Of a DNA stretch of 53,292 nucleotides, positions 36,593-45,794 are shown in pieces. Every line of letters begins with the position of its first letter. The stretch's first letter is position 1. The DNA is taken from the IMG/VR virus record IMGVR_UViG_3300032093_000188, positions 1-53,292 of that record, one strand, 5' to 3'. Origin of the DNA: a virus. The position numbers and the translations under genes are program-made. The notes under the pieces were generated by a model. It was not told where the DNA came from, made no database searches, and was given only the letters and a program-made list of their open reading frames with translations.

Positions 36593-36874
36593 TTAACTAT
36601 CATCTACTGCCTCAGAAAAGTCAAGCGTTGTTTTGGTCGCTTCTTTAAATTCTTCGAGGGTCATAGTTCCGTCAAATGCGTCTCCAATCAAATTAGAGAA
36701 TATCATGTCACCATCTACAGCAGCATATTCTGAGAAATCTCCAAATTCGCCAACGTAAACGCGAACTCGGCCATTTCTATAGCGACCATAAATCATCCTA
36801 TCATCAATTGTTAATGCGTCGATTTGGAAGGGATAGGAGCCGCCGTGGTTAAGGATTGTTTTGATTTTAATCAT
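36593..36874 (-). CDS. hypothetical protein (93 aa)
   Basis: ATG at 36874 (MIKIKTILNHGGSYPFQIDA) selected because it overlaps the upstream gene by 4 nt. Beta-rich (YGRYRNGRVRVYVGEFGDFS) with an acidic end. Confidence 0.7.
   Translation of the reverse strand: MIKIKTILNHGGSYPFQIDALTIDDRMIYGRYRNGRVRVYVGEFGDFSEYAAVDGDMIFSNLIGDAFDGTMTLEEFKEATKTTLDFSEAVDDS
36596..36624 (-). promoter_or_regulatory. promoter for the gene starting at 36590
   Basis: -35 TTGACT (36619-36624), 17-nt spacer, -10 GATAGT (36596-36601), 5 nt to ATG. Lies inside the 3' end of the upstream gene. Confidence 0.5.
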
Positions 36875-37107
36875 TTTTTCTCCCAATATCCTTCGTATTT
36901 GTTGAATAGGCCGAAAAACTTTTTCCCAACAACTTTCTGTCGCCAAATTCCAGCGCCAATTTCTTTTACTTTTCCGCCGCAAAAACCACAAGGGTTAACT
37001 GGATGGAAGTCCCAATATTGGCCAATTGCTTTGCATTCAGCGCATTCTGCTAGACTCGTATAGCCTCCGCAGTAGTAAGCGGGAGGGATTTGGGGTGGGT
37101 TATTCAT
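36871..37107 (-). CDS. small zinc-ribbon-like protein (78 aa)
   Basis: Two CxxC pairs (CAECKAIGQYW and CGFCGGKV) plus an N-terminal YYCGGY give a likely zinc ribbon. Pro-rich start MNNPPQIPPAYYCGG. Confidence 0.7.
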   Translation of the reverse strand: MNNPPQIPPAYYCGGYTSLAECAECKAIGQYWDFHPVNPCGFCGGKVKEIGAGIWRQKVVGKKFFGLFNKYEGYWEKK

Positions 37108-37113
37108 GTTTTG

Positions 37114-37431
37114 TTAAGAGACAAGCCATTCGTGGTTAGATATAGTTTCAATTCGTTCGTAACCATCATGTTCTGTAATTTCAAACGCTGTCCCTTCTGC
37201 AATCCATTCCACCTCAAGGTCTTCTGCCCCCCCCGTGTAAATGTTAATTCCAAGAAGGTCTTGGATGAATTCGTCGGTTATCTCTTCTCTCTTTCCGTCG
37301 AGAACTTTTTGAACGATTTTTGGATGAAAAAGCAAGTCTTTATGTTCCGTATTCCAGCTATACCATCCCGCCCCATATCTTGGTGAATATAGAACTGCCA
37401 CTTTTCCGTCTTTGATTAGTTTTTCGGCCAT
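37114..37431 (-). CDS. hypothetical protein (105 aa) with internal G8 tract
   Basis: Starts MAEKLIKDGKVAVLYSPRYG; the N-terminal 45 residues resemble a small conserved phage fold (GAGWYSWN). Codons for TGG run through eight G at 37227-37234, a slippage-prone tract that could switch the last ~36 residues. Confidence 0.75.
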   Translation of the reverse strand: MAEKLIKDGKVAVLYSPRYGAGWYSWNTEHKDLLFHPKIVQKVLDGKREEITDEFIQDLLGINIYTGGAEDLEVEWIAEGTAFEITEHDGYERIETISNHEWLVS

Positions 37432-37946
37432 ATGCTGTGTTTGATTTTGTATAAGTCTTCTGTTTTGATAATGGACAGCAAATCGCGCCGCCCGAATCTC
37501 TTGTAACCATTATACAACGCCTTTTTGGCCGAGTCAACACGATTTTCGAGATTGCACAGTTTTTTTGCCAATTCCAGCAATTCTTTCCTCGAAACAATAA
37601 CAAATTCGTTCTCTAATTCAAAAGCAATTGTTGTTGCGCCCTTTTCTTCCTTTGTAAGCCAGCCCTCTCCGCCGTTGCCATTACGAAATTCCAGCCACAA
37701 AATGGTGTAATCTACATTTTCGTCCGTTCTTTTCTTGCGTTTGGCTCCTTTTACGTCGATTCTCCACTCTTCTTTCCCCTTTGAAAGAATGAAATCTACA
37801 TGAGAAAACTGTTCTTCACGACGGGCCACCCTTACGGAATAGCCTTTTTCTTCGGCCAATTTCTTAAAAACTACCTCGGCGGAAAATCCCATCTCCCCGC
37901 AGCCGTGTTTGTCTAGTGCGTGTTTGAATTTTTTGTGTTCAATCAT
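37416..37946 (-). CDS. putative PD-(D/E)XK nuclease-like protein (176 aa)
   Basis: ATG at 37946 (MIEHKKFKHALDKHGCGEMG). GFSAEVVFKKLAEEKGYSVR helix (possible catalytic Glu), then HVDFILSKGKEEWRIDVKGAK, where Asp and DVK fit the D...(D/E)xK nuclease core. The C-terminal part is helical and basic (ALYNGYKRFGRRDLLSI). Substrate unknown; assignment rests on this short motif. Confidence 0.6.
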   Translation of the reverse strand: MIEHKKFKHALDKHGCGEMGFSAEVVFKKLAEEKGYSVRVARREEQFSHVDFILSKGKEEWRIDVKGAKRKKRTDENVDYTILWLEFRNGNGGEGWLTKEEKGATTIAFELENEFVIVSRKELLELAKKLCNLENRVDSAKKALYNGYKRFGRRDLLSIIKTEDLYKIKHSIWPKN

Positions 37947-38440
37947 AGTTTCAAGTAAAAGCAATCTCCCGTTTGTTTCGCCCCGAGTCTCTTCATTAGC
38001 CGCTCAAATGGTTTTCGGCGGAATTCCCTGTTTTGGTTCCAAGCTACAACGTCATAACTGTATTTTTCCTTCAATCGGCGGAAAAACTCTTGCAGCATTT
38101 TTATAGAATCGTATGGGTCTAGGGTTTTTTCTGATGCGCCCATAATCATTGTCGCCAATTTACCAGCGGGTAAGGTTGCGGTTGGGTCGTCCAGCCAGCT
38201 TTTCCCATCTCCAAAAATCACAAATCGGCCATTTTTCTCTAGAAAACACAGGTTATTCTCAAAATTCCGCCGAAAATAGTCAAAAATCTTGTCGTGTCGG
38301 CCCGACAACGAGCCTTTTCCCAATTCGGGCAACGGCGGACTTTTCAGGCAAAAGGTTTTCCAAATTTCTAGAACCTTCTTTTCTTTCGCGAAAAAGCTGC
38401 CGTTAATATAAAACTCTTCGATAGTTTGACATTTATTCAT
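37943..38440 (-). CDS. putative GNAT-fold protein (165 aa)
   Basis: ATG at 38440 (MNKCQTIEEFYINGSFFAKE) overlaps the TnpB stop as ATGAATAA. The C-terminus (PFERLMKRLGAKQTGDCFYL) resembles that of the clear GNAT protein at 49392-49835 (LKKLYQKLGLKQDGVCWLKL), and an upstream helix EFFRRLKEKYSYDVVAWNQN fits alpha4. Acetyltransferase activity is not shown. Confidence 0.6.
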   Translation of the reverse strand: MNKCQTIEEFYINGSFFAKEKKVLEIWKTFCLKSPPLPELGKGSLSGRHDKIFDYFRRNFENNLCFLEKNGRFVIFGDGKSWLDDPTATLPAGKLATMIMGASEKTLDPYDSIKMLQEFFRRLKEKYSYDVVAWNQNREFRRKPFERLMKRLGAKQTGDCFYLKL

Positions 38441-39632
38441 CTTTAAGAGATGTTGTTTTCGATGCTCGCGCTTTCGTTTTACTGCTTCGTTGTGTCCTGC
38501 CCCGAAGAACGTAGTTCTTCGTTGGTCTTCCGTCCACTCCACAGTCTGACACCGCTTGTCCAGCGGCCAAAATGTTTTTCGCGGCGTTCACGTCTCTGTC
38601 GTGGCTTGCGCCGCAAGCGCCACACGTCCATTGCCTTATTTCTAGGCCAAAGCTAGCCTTCGCTCCACAACATGAGCAGGTTTTGCTACTTGGGAACCAA
38701 CGATCTACGATTAGTAGTTCTCGCCCATACCACTCGCACTTGTATTCAAGTATAGTTCTGAATTCGCGCCAGCCTTGCTCGCTAATTACGCGAGAAAGTT
38801 TGCGGTTCTTGACCATACTTGACACAGACAAGTCTTCCAAAGCAATCGCTTGGTTTTCGCGAACGAGTTGAGTTGACAATTTGTGGAGGAAATCTTTGCG
38901 CACATCTGCGATGCGCTGGTGAACACGGGCAACTTTTTTGCGGGCGCGTTCACGGTTTTTAGAACCTTTCTTTTTGCGAGAGTGACGCCTTTGCAGGCGT
39001 GCTAGTTTCTTGCGCAATTTACGAATCGCTTTCGGAGATTGAAATTTTCGCCCGTCTGAGAGAGTTGCGAAGTTTTCAATACCAGCGTCGATACCGATTC
39101 GTTTGTCGGAAGGCGGAAGTTTGGCAATTTCCTCCTCGCATAGGAATGAGGCAAACCATTGACCGCTAGCATTTTGAGAAACGGTTACTGAATTTGGGAT
39201 ATTGGAAAGCGGGCGCGACCAAACGACTTTAAAGGGTGTTTTAATCTTCGCGAGAAAAAGATAGTCGCCTTTTAGGCGGAAAGCGTTATCTGTGAACCGC
39301 GCAGAACCGCCATTTTTGCGAGCTTTAAACGAGGGATACGCGGCGCGTTTCTTGAAGAAATTGCCGAACGCAACATCTAAATTATTCAAACTTTGCTGCA
39401 AGCAAACGCTCGACACTTCATTAAGCCAAGCCTTTTCGGGAGAGCCTTTTAACTCCGTCAACGCCTTGCACGATTTGGCGTAGTTTATGGATTTCTTCTC
39501 TTTAACCCACGCCTCTCTTCTCTGTGCTAGCGCCCAATTATAGACAAATCTGCACGATCCAATTGTTTTGCGTAGAACAGCCTCTTGTTCTGGCGCTGGA
39601 TAGATACGAAATTTATAACCGCGATGATTCAC
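38433..39632 (-). CDS. tnpB: TnpB (IS200/IS605-type RNA-guided nuclease), standalone
   Basis: 399 aa, GTG start at 39632. N-terminal helix-turn-helix (GYKFRIYPAPEQEAVLRKTI, CRFVYNWALA), then RuvC motifs: Asp in IGIDAGIENFATLSDG, Glu in AIALEDLSVSSM, a CSCCGAK...CGACGASH zinc finger, and Asp in DRDVNAAKNIL. All catalytic residues are present, so the protein is likely active. TnpB is an RNA-guided DNA nuclease normally encoded beside TnpA; no TnpA is present here. It sits exactly at the junction between the minus-strand array and the plus-strand late operon. Codons are richer in GC than its neighbours. Confidence 0.92.
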   Translation of the reverse strand: MNHRGYKFRIYPAPEQEAVLRKTIGSCRFVYNWALAQRREAWVKEKKSINYAKSCKALTELKGSPEKAWLNEVSSVCLQQSLNNLDVAFGNFFKKRAAYPSFKARKNGGSARFTDNAFRLKGDYLFLAKIKTPFKVVWSRPLSNIPNSVTVSQNASGQWFASFLCEEEIAKLPPSDKRIGIDAGIENFATLSDGRKFQSPKAIRKLRKKLARLQRRHSRKKKGSKNRERARKKVARVHQRIADVRKDFLHKLSTQLVRENQAIALEDLSVSSMVKNRKLSRVISEQGWREFRTILEYKCEWYGRELLIVDRWFPSSKTCSCCGAKASFGLEIRQWTCGACGASHDRDVNAAKNILAAGQAVSDCGVDGRPTKNYVLRGRTQRSSKTKARASKTTSLKDE

Positions 39633-39652
39633 TCTAAATATATTACACTAAT

Positions 39653-39667
39653 TGTTAAAAAATAACA
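39653..39667. repeat. perfect hairpin, candidate left-end element of the TnpB unit
   Basis: TGTTA-AAAAA-TAACA, 5-bp perfect stem, 21 nt upstream of the TnpB start. IS605-type elements carry terminal hairpins; whether this one is used is unknown. A matching 5-bp hairpin (CATCT-CTTAA-AGATG) spans the TnpB stop codon on the minus strand. Confidence 0.4.
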
Positions 39668-39720
39668 TAGAACTTTTTAAATATCTTATTTTTACTATTC
39701 CAAAGCGTGGTTAGTGTGCC

Positions 39721-39750
39721 TTTACAGTGTAACTCACTATCAAGGATAAC
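39721..39750 (+). promoter_or_regulatory. candidate late promoter/operator before the tail operon
   Basis: Contains the palindrome TTACAGTGTAA (39722-39732) and a possible TTTACA-18-GATAAC pair ending 11 nt before the gpL start at 39762. No strong sigma70 match, so a phage-specific factor may be needed. The rest of 39633-39761 is AT-rich without a gene. Confidence 0.35.
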
Positions 39751-39761
39751 GGTTTAAACTC

Positions 39762-40691
39762 ATGGCTCTATCAGAAAAAAGCAAAAGAAACTTGCTGCAA
39801 ATCGCCCCAAGCGCGGTGGTGAATCTCTATAGGCTTTACTATGATACGTTGCAAGAACCCGAAAATTACTTTCCCTTTGTAAATGGCACGAATGGTTTTA
39901 ATGGGTCAATCGTTTTCGGGGGAATCAGATATTCTCCTATTGCCGCCGAAATTGACTCCACGGAAACCAACATCCAGCAACGAATTTCTCGCCCAAAAAT
40001 CCGAATTTCCAACGTTGGAGGACAAATTTCTCAACTTTTGCGCCGAAAAAATGAATTTCGTAACGCTAAAATTGTGATAATCAAAACAATGGTTCGGTGT
40101 TTGGATGCTGAAAACTTTGACGCTGGCACAAACCCATACGGAATTCCAGACCCAAACGGCATTCTTTCTCGTGAGGAATATGTTGTTTCTCAAAAGACTG
40201 GCGAAAACAAGGAACTTGTGGAGCTTGAGCTAACTTATCCATTTGACCTTGAGAGCTTTAACATTGCGGGGAAAACCATTATTGCAAACTATTGTCCCTT
40301 CCAGTATCGTGGCAAAGGATGCAATTATTGTGGTCCTCCAATTTGCAAATCCGACGATTCTGATTTCTCCTCGCCATTCACGGGTGATTTTGAGCTAAAA
40401 TCGGCGCGAAACCTTTGGGTAAACGGTGAAACATACCAGCGAGGTGCTTGCGTTTACGTTGAAAACTACAAAAATCCGCCAAAAACATTTTTCGTTTGCA
40501 TTGCCAGCCACGTTTCCAGCCCAACAAATCATCCAAACCAGCCAAACGGCTCTCTCTATTGGGAGAAAGACGAGTGCTCAAAAACAATCACTGGCTGCAA
40601 AAAGCGCTTCATGGACGATCCAACAAACCTTTGCTACAAGGGTTATCTTCCTTTCGGCGGGTATCCTGCAACCAACAAATATCGGTTTTAA
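39762..40691 (+). CDS. L: minor tail protein L (gpL-like, Fe-S cysteine set)
   Basis: 309 aa. N-terminal YYDTLQEPENYFPFVNG-type sheet domain, and a C-terminal part with the gpL cysteine pattern: NYCPFQYRGKGCNYCG, later KTITGCKKRFMDD and the closing LPFGGYP motif. In lambda gpL sits at the tail tip and its cysteines hold a 4Fe-4S cluster. First gene of the plus-strand operon; its TAA overlaps the next start (TAATG). Confidence 0.9.
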   Translation: MALSEKSKRNLLQIAPSAVVNLYRLYYDTLQEPENYFPFVNGTNGFNGSIVFGGIRYSPIAAEIDSTETNIQQRISRPKIRISNVGGQISQLLRRKNEFRNAKIVIIKTMVRCLDAENFDAGTNPYGIPDPNGILSREEYVVSQKTGENKELVELELTYPFDLESFNIAGKTIIANYCPFQYRGKGCNYCGPPICKSDDSDFSSPFTGDFELKSARNLWVNGETYQRGACVYVENYKNPPKTFFVCIASHVSSPTNHPNQPNGSLYWEKDECSKTITGCKKRFMDDPTNLCYKGYLPFGGYPATNKYRF

Positions 40692-41056
40692 TGATTAAAC
40701 AATTGATAACAGCTTCAAAAACTAGCCCAATGGCCGAAATCTGCGGGTTTATTGGCTTTGACGGCAAAGAGTTTTTGTTTAAGCAAATGCACAACCACAA
40801 TCCAGAGCCAAACAAGTATTTTTCTATTTCGCCACTGGATTATTTAAAGTTTAAAAACGAGTATATTTTCGTGGCCGTGTTTCATTCTCATATAAACAGT
40901 GGTTGTGAGCCTAGCGAATTTGACTTGGCAAACTCTAAGAATTGCGCGTTGCCTTTTTTAGTTTACTCTATTCCAGAAAACAAGTTTCACTTGCATGTTC
41001 CTGAAAACAGCGAAGTGAACGAAAACCTTTTAGAGGAGTTTGGAAAGCTGTTATGA
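40691..41056 (+). CDS. K: tail assembly protein K-like, JAB/MPN domain only
   Basis: 121 aa from ATG at 40691. JAMM zinc motif: Glu in MAEICGFIGF and FHSHINSGCEPSEFD (HxH...SxxD). Lambda gpK joins this domain to an NlpC/P60 peptidase; here the second domain is absent. Position between L and I is the expected one. Likely acts in tail-tip maturation. Confidence 0.85.
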   Translation: MIKQLITASKTSPMAEICGFIGFDGKEFLFKQMHNHNPEPNKYFSISPLDYLKFKNEYIFVAVFHSHINSGCEPSEFDLANSKNCALPFLVYSIPENKFHLHVPENSEVNENLLEEFGKLL

Positions 41057-41730
41057 CCACCGTTTTCATTCATGGTTATTTGGGCCAAAAATATGGCAAA
41101 AAACACTGCTTTTCGCTTTCCAAACCAAGAGATGTGTTTAGGGCTTTAGAGTGTTCTTTCGAGGGGTTCAACAAAGAAATTATTGAATTGGGCAAAAATG
41201 GTTGCCAATACACTCTTGTTGTTGATGACAGGGAGCTTTCCAACGAAAATGACTTGTCCGTTGTTTCAAAAATGAAAACAATTCACATTGTTCCCACGAT
41301 TTTTGGCGCTGGCGTAGCAGCGTTGGTTGTGGGCGCTCTTGCAGCAATTGGCGGCGTTGCGCTCGGCGGAACAGCAACACTAATCGGGTCAATGCTTTTG
41401 GCTGTGGCATTTTCGGCCATTTCTTTTGGTTTGCAAAGCCTCCTAACAAAACCGCCACAAGCAAATGCCATTTCTCAAAGCAACCCCAACCAATCAACTG
41501 CCGCAACCAGTGCAACAAGCAAGTCGTTCCTTTTCTCAAACAGAGAAAACGTTGCATCTCAAGGGAATCCTATTCCTCTCGCCTATGGAAGACTCCGCGT
41601 AGGAAGCGCTATTATCCAAGAAAACATCAAAAGTTACCCAAACAGCGTAAGCACTTTTGATGAATTTGCCTCCCAAAGCCTTGAAGAGGGTCAAAGTTAC
41701 ATGAGCATTGTCCACAACCAGCAAATTTAA
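41053..41730 (+). CDS. I: tail assembly protein I (gpI-like)
   Basis: 225 aa. An N-terminal ubiquitin-like ~75-residue domain (TTVFIHGYLGQKYGKKHCFS) is followed by a Gly/Ala-rich hydrophobic stretch (AALVVGALAAIGGVALGG) and the hallmark end FSNRENVASQGNPIPLAYGR. Required with gpJ for tail-tip assembly in lambdoid phages. Overlaps K by 4 nt and J by 1 nt. Confidence 0.9.
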   Translation: MTTVFIHGYLGQKYGKKHCFSLSKPRDVFRALECSFEGFNKEIIELGKNGCQYTLVVDDRELSNENDLSVVSKMKTIHIVPTIFGAGVAALVVGALAAIGGVALGGTATLIGSMLLAVAFSAISFGLQSLLTKPPQANAISQSNPNQSTAATSATSKSFLFSNRENVASQGNPIPLAYGRLRVGSAIIQENIKSYPNSVSTFDEFASQSLEEGQSYMSIVHNQQI

Positions 41731-44700
41731 TGCAGCACTTTTTAAACAAAAAATCAATTATCGAGGGTGCTGGAAGAAGGGGCGGAGATGTCAGCATAAG
41801 CATTCCTCCGCCAGCGCCGCCGCCGCCAGCAGAATTGCAGCCACCAAAACTAGGCGCTCTTCAAAGTTTGGCAAGTTATTCTTACGCCGAAAACATTGAC
41901 CTGATTTCAGACGGGCCTATTGACGGACTCGTTAATCAAAACGGCCAATATGTTCAAGGCCATCGCATTTTTGAGGGCATTTACTTTGACGATGTTCCTG
42001 TTAAGAAAAGCATTGATGCAAGCTATACTGGCACAAGCGCCGTGGCAAGTGCGGAATTTTCCCTGACTGGATTAGCGAATAATCTTTACAGTTTATGGTT
42101 TAGATCGGGAAGTTTTAATGAAAAAAATTTCACTGGAGCAGCCAGTGTCAACGCAACTGGCGGAACAGAATTTTTAACAGGCAGATACGGGCCAAGTGTT
42201 TTAAAAACACGCTCTTATTTTGCAAATCATGCGTCCGTTAACGATCCATACACATGTTTAACATATTCTCCAGTCTCTTCGAGCGGCGATATTGGAAATA
42301 TTTTCGAGTGTCCAACTTCTGTTGTTCGGGACAACTCTTTTGAAATCACATGGGAGAGAGACGACATTGCCAAAAGCATTTACAAGTCCATAGACCTTAT
42401 TGCCACGGTTGCAGAATCGCCTGCTGGATTCGGCGTTGACGCTTCTCAAAACGCTTCGGCGAAAAAGCTGAGATTCAATTATAACAGTTGGGTCGATGTA
42501 AAGAATAACGTTCTCTCTTTTGACGAGACAAAAGACGATTCTGAGTATCCGTTTTTCGCCGTAAAAATCAATTTTGGAGAACCTTTCGATGAGACGGTTC
42601 AAAACGACTGCTCAAACACGGTTGCAATTTTTCAAACACCAGAAAAGACGCAAACTGTGTCTTCTGATTTTGTCGTTGACGAATATACAAATTGTGTATT
42701 GCTTGAGGATGTTCGGAATCAAGCGTTCCAAAGGTTGGAAATTGACGATTTGACTTCGGCCAAGAAGTTTGGCGCGATGAATTATATTGATTTAACCTAT
42801 GTTAGAAAAACGTCATCAACTGTTGTTGAAATCGGCGGATCAATAATTTTGTTTGGGGCCAAAAATGGCGACGGCCCAACTCAAGAAAGCGTTCAAGCAA
42901 TTAAAGATTTCGTGTCCAAGCTTGTTGTATTGAACTATGCAAATGAAAAATACAACTATAACAATGTTCTGGCGGAGGCAAGAATGGGCGATGAATTTCA
43001 GACGCCGCTCTCTTATTTCAGAAAAGTTTATATTTCAAAAGAATATGGCGTAAAATTAGCTGGCCCGTTCAATGTCGGCGGATCAATTTTCCGCGTTTCA
43101 AACTTTGGTGATGCAAATGGTTTTTCGACTCTCGGATACTCTGAGATACCTTTGGCCGAAAATGCTTCTGGAGAAGGTTCAACAGACAATCGTAGCGGCA
43201 AAAGCTTTTCGAGCTATGCTGGAAACAATAAATCAACTTACGTTGAGAGCGCAATTCCCATTGTTCACGTCATTGAAAACAGCAATGTTGACAGGGTGTA
43301 TTTAACAATTGGTGTTCGCGCCCTTTCCGATACAAACCAAATAGACCAAAGTTTAAATGGAATCGGAAGCGTTCAAGCTGGCGCAAAACTACCAACAGCA
43401 GTAAGATTTACTGTTGAATGGGGTCTTCAAGACTCTTTTGGTCGAGAGGTTGAGTCAACCGTCCAAAAAAGAGTTTACCAGATTAGCGGTATTGCTGATA
43501 ATGCTGTGCTTGTTGACATTGGCCGCGAAGAAAATTCGTCTATTTTATCTAAATATTCATTTGTGGCCGCGTCAAATTCGGGCGGAGCGCTAAACGCATC
43601 TTCTGGAATTGTTCTGCCAAGTGTTGAATCTGGTAAAAAACGATTCGTTCGCGTCACAAGAACAACCCATGAATCTAGCTCCGTCTTGGTTCGCCGTGAA
43701 ATTTCACTAGAAAAAGTGACTGAAATAATCAGTACATCATTCTCTTACCCAAATTCGGCGATTATCGGCACGAAAATTGACAGCCGAAACATTTCACAAA
43801 TTCCGCCGCGTTCCTACGACGCAAGACTGAAAAGGGTTTTTGTTCCAAGTAACTATTTCCCCCTCAAACCAAACGGCGAAGACAAGCGAAGGTATAGAAC
43901 TCAAGAGGATTTTAGCGCTGCAACTGCCAGCGATTTGCAAATTTACAGGGGAAATTGGGACGGCACATTCAAAGAGCTATGGACTGATAATCCAGCTTGG
44001 GTGTTGTTTGACCTGTTGATTAATCAAGAGTATGGCCTTGGAAACTTTCTTGACCCAAGACAAATCAACGTTTGGGAGCTTTATAAAATCGGCCAATTCT
44101 GTGATGCCGTGGATAAAAACGGTGTGTTTGTTGGTGTTCCAAACGCTTTTGGCGGCAAAGAGCCAAGATATTCAATTAACATTATTTTGGGCGACAGAAC
44201 TGATGTTTTTCAAACAATTAATTCAATTGCCGCGTCTTTCAGGGGCAGTATTTTTTATCACAATGGAGAGGTTAACTTCGCCGACGACAGGCTAAAAGTT
44301 CCAGCTTTTGAGTTTTCAAACTCAAACGTCAAAGAAGGGATTTTCTCTTATTCTTCGTCTCGCCGCGATCAAGAGTTTAACGTGGTTGAAGTGGCCTACT
44401 TGGACGAAAACGACGACTTTAAAAGTAAGGTTGAATACGTTGAAAACGTGGAAAGTATTCGTAAAAGAGGCGTTCTCAAAACAACCTACGATTCTTTTGG
44501 AGTAACGTCTAAAACGCTGGCGAATAGAATCGGCCAACATATTCTTTACGGGACAACCGACGAAAATGAAAGTGTCAGCTTTACGGCTGGAATGGACGCT
44601 TTGATTGTCAAACCTGGAGATTTGATTAATGTAAACGACGAACTCAAAACCCAACAAAAAAACTTTGGCCGCGTTTTGTCAATCGACCCAGACTCTAGAA

Positions 44701-45794
44701 CGGTCAGATTAAATGAAAAATTCCAAAGTGGGGTATTTTTGGGCGAATTAACCCTTGTTTCGCCAAGCGGCGGCAAAAGTTGGGACGAAATGTATGGCAA
44801 AGCTCGTTACAGCGGTGGATTGTCTTTTGAAGACATATACACTAACGATGTACCTAGCATCCAAAGCTACAAAATTACTGGATATGATAATTCGCCCGAA
44901 TATGGTTGCAATGTTTATTTGTCTCCGCGCCAAGAATATCAGCAAATTTTAGTAACTGGAATTCAACAGTCTGGAGTTGCTGGCCCGAGAACTGGATTGT
45001 ATTCTGGAATTGGAACAAGCGGCGGATACACTTTGTTTTCTGGGATTAATGCCACAACTGGTTACAGCATATCGAGAAGCGGAACGTACTGGTATTTGCG
45101 GGCAGTCAAGTCTGGCATCGTTATTACAAGTGGATCACCAAACACGTCTTTCCCGACAGGAGTTTGGGCAACTGGCGGAGTTGTTGATTACACCTCAGTT
45201 GACAATCCAAACTTGGATTTCTTGCATAATGTTCAAGTTGGAACACCATATTCCGTTTCTGTTTCTGGCGTGCCTAAAGAAGTTTATAAAATTGCCAGCA
45301 TTCGAGAAATCGCGCCGAATGAGTTTGAAATGGCCGCTATCAAATTTAACTCTGGCAAGTTTGCAGAAATTGAGGCAGCGCAAAACTTGAACGACTTTTA
45401 CGATACATTCTCGTTCATTCAGCGGCCAAAACTCAACACTTCATCATCAATCGTTGAAAATTATCAGTTAAACGATGTTGTTATAACCGCATTTTCCAGC
45501 GGAAATTTCGGCGGAACAAGTGTCGTTGACCTGTCTGGATCATGGAATCCTGTTGTTGGAGCAAGTAGTTATTATGTTACGCTGTCGAAACCAAATGGTT
45601 CAAGAGTGACATCCTCAACAGAAACAAATAACTATGTCCTGCTAGACCAAGAGCAAGTTGGCTTTTACAGGCTGTCCGTGAGTGCTAAAAACCAAAGCTT
45701 GGGATACACCTCAAGAACTTCATCAACTGGAGTAACGATTTTGCCTAGCGCCAGCTTAATTACGCCCCACATTACCAACATTTCAATCGCCTAA
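41730..45794 (+). CDS. J: central tail fibre / host-specificity protein J (gpJ)
   Basis: 1354 aa. N-terminal DLISDGPIDGLVNQNGQYVQ block (residues ~55-75), two large middle domains, and the family signature NPAWVLFDLLINQEYGLGNF with WELYKIGQFCDAV around residues 750-790. Later come the fibronectin-type domain boundary FAEIEAAQNLNDFYD and Ig/Fn-like repeats to the end. gpJ forms the tail tip and contacts the receptor; the C-terminal domains usually set host range. The longest gene in the window. Confidence 0.95.
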   Translation: MQHFLNKKSIIEGAGRRGGDVSISIPPPAPPPPAELQPPKLGALQSLASYSYAENIDLISDGPIDGLVNQNGQYVQGHRIFEGIYFDDVPVKKSIDASYTGTSAVASAEFSLTGLANNLYSLWFRSGSFNEKNFTGAASVNATGGTEFLTGRYGPSVLKTRSYFANHASVNDPYTCLTYSPVSSSGDIGNIFECPTSVVRDNSFEITWERDDIAKSIYKSIDLIATVAESPAGFGVDASQNASAKKLRFNYNSWVDVKNNVLSFDETKDDSEYPFFAVKINFGEPFDETVQNDCSNTVAIFQTPEKTQTVSSDFVVDEYTNCVLLEDVRNQAFQRLEIDDLTSAKKFGAMNYIDLTYVRKTSSTVVEIGGSIILFGAKNGDGPTQESVQAIKDFVSKLVVLNYANEKYNYNNVLAEARMGDEFQTPLSYFRKVYISKEYGVKLAGPFNVGGSIFRVSNFGDANGFSTLGYSEIPLAENASGEGSTDNRSGKSFSSYAGNNKSTYVESAIPIVHVIENSNVDRVYLTIGVRALSDTNQIDQSLNGIGSVQAGAKLPTAVRFTVEWGLQDSFGREVESTVQKRVYQISGIADNAVLVDIGREENSSILSKYSFVAASNSGGALNASSGIVLPSVESGKKRFVRVTRTTHESSSVLVRREISLEKVTEIISTSFSYPNSAIIGTKIDSRNISQIPPRSYDARLKRVFVPSNYFPLKPNGEDKRRYRTQEDFSAATASDLQIYRGNWDGTFKELWTDNPAWVLFDLLINQEYGLGNFLDPRQINVWELYKIGQFCDAVDKNGVFVGVPNAFGGKEPRYSINIILGDRTDVFQTINSIAASFRGSIFYHNGEVNFADDRLKVPAFEFSNSNVKEGIFSYSSSRRDQEFNVVEVAYLDENDDFKSKVEYVENVESIRKRGVLKTTYDSFGVTSKTLANRIGQHILYGTTDENESVSFTAGMDALIVKPGDLINVNDELKTQQKNFGRVLSIDPDSRTVRLNEKFQSGVFLGELTLVSPSGGKSWDEMYGKARYSGGLSFEDIYTNDVPSIQSYKITGYDNSPEYGCNVYLSPRQEYQQILVTGIQQSGVAGPRTGLYSGIGTSGGYTLFSGINATTGYSISRSGTYWYLRAVKSGIVITSGSPNTSFPTGVWATGGVVDYTSVDNPNLDFLHNVQVGTPYSVSVSGVPKEVYKIASIREIAPNEFEMAAIKFNSGKFAEIEAAQNLNDFYDTFSFIQRPKLNTSSSIVENYQLNDVVITAFSSGNFGGTSVVDLSGSWNPVVGASSYYVTLSKPNGSRVTSSTETNNYVLLDQEQVGFYRLSVSAKNQSLGYTSRTSSTGVTILPSASLITPHITNISIA

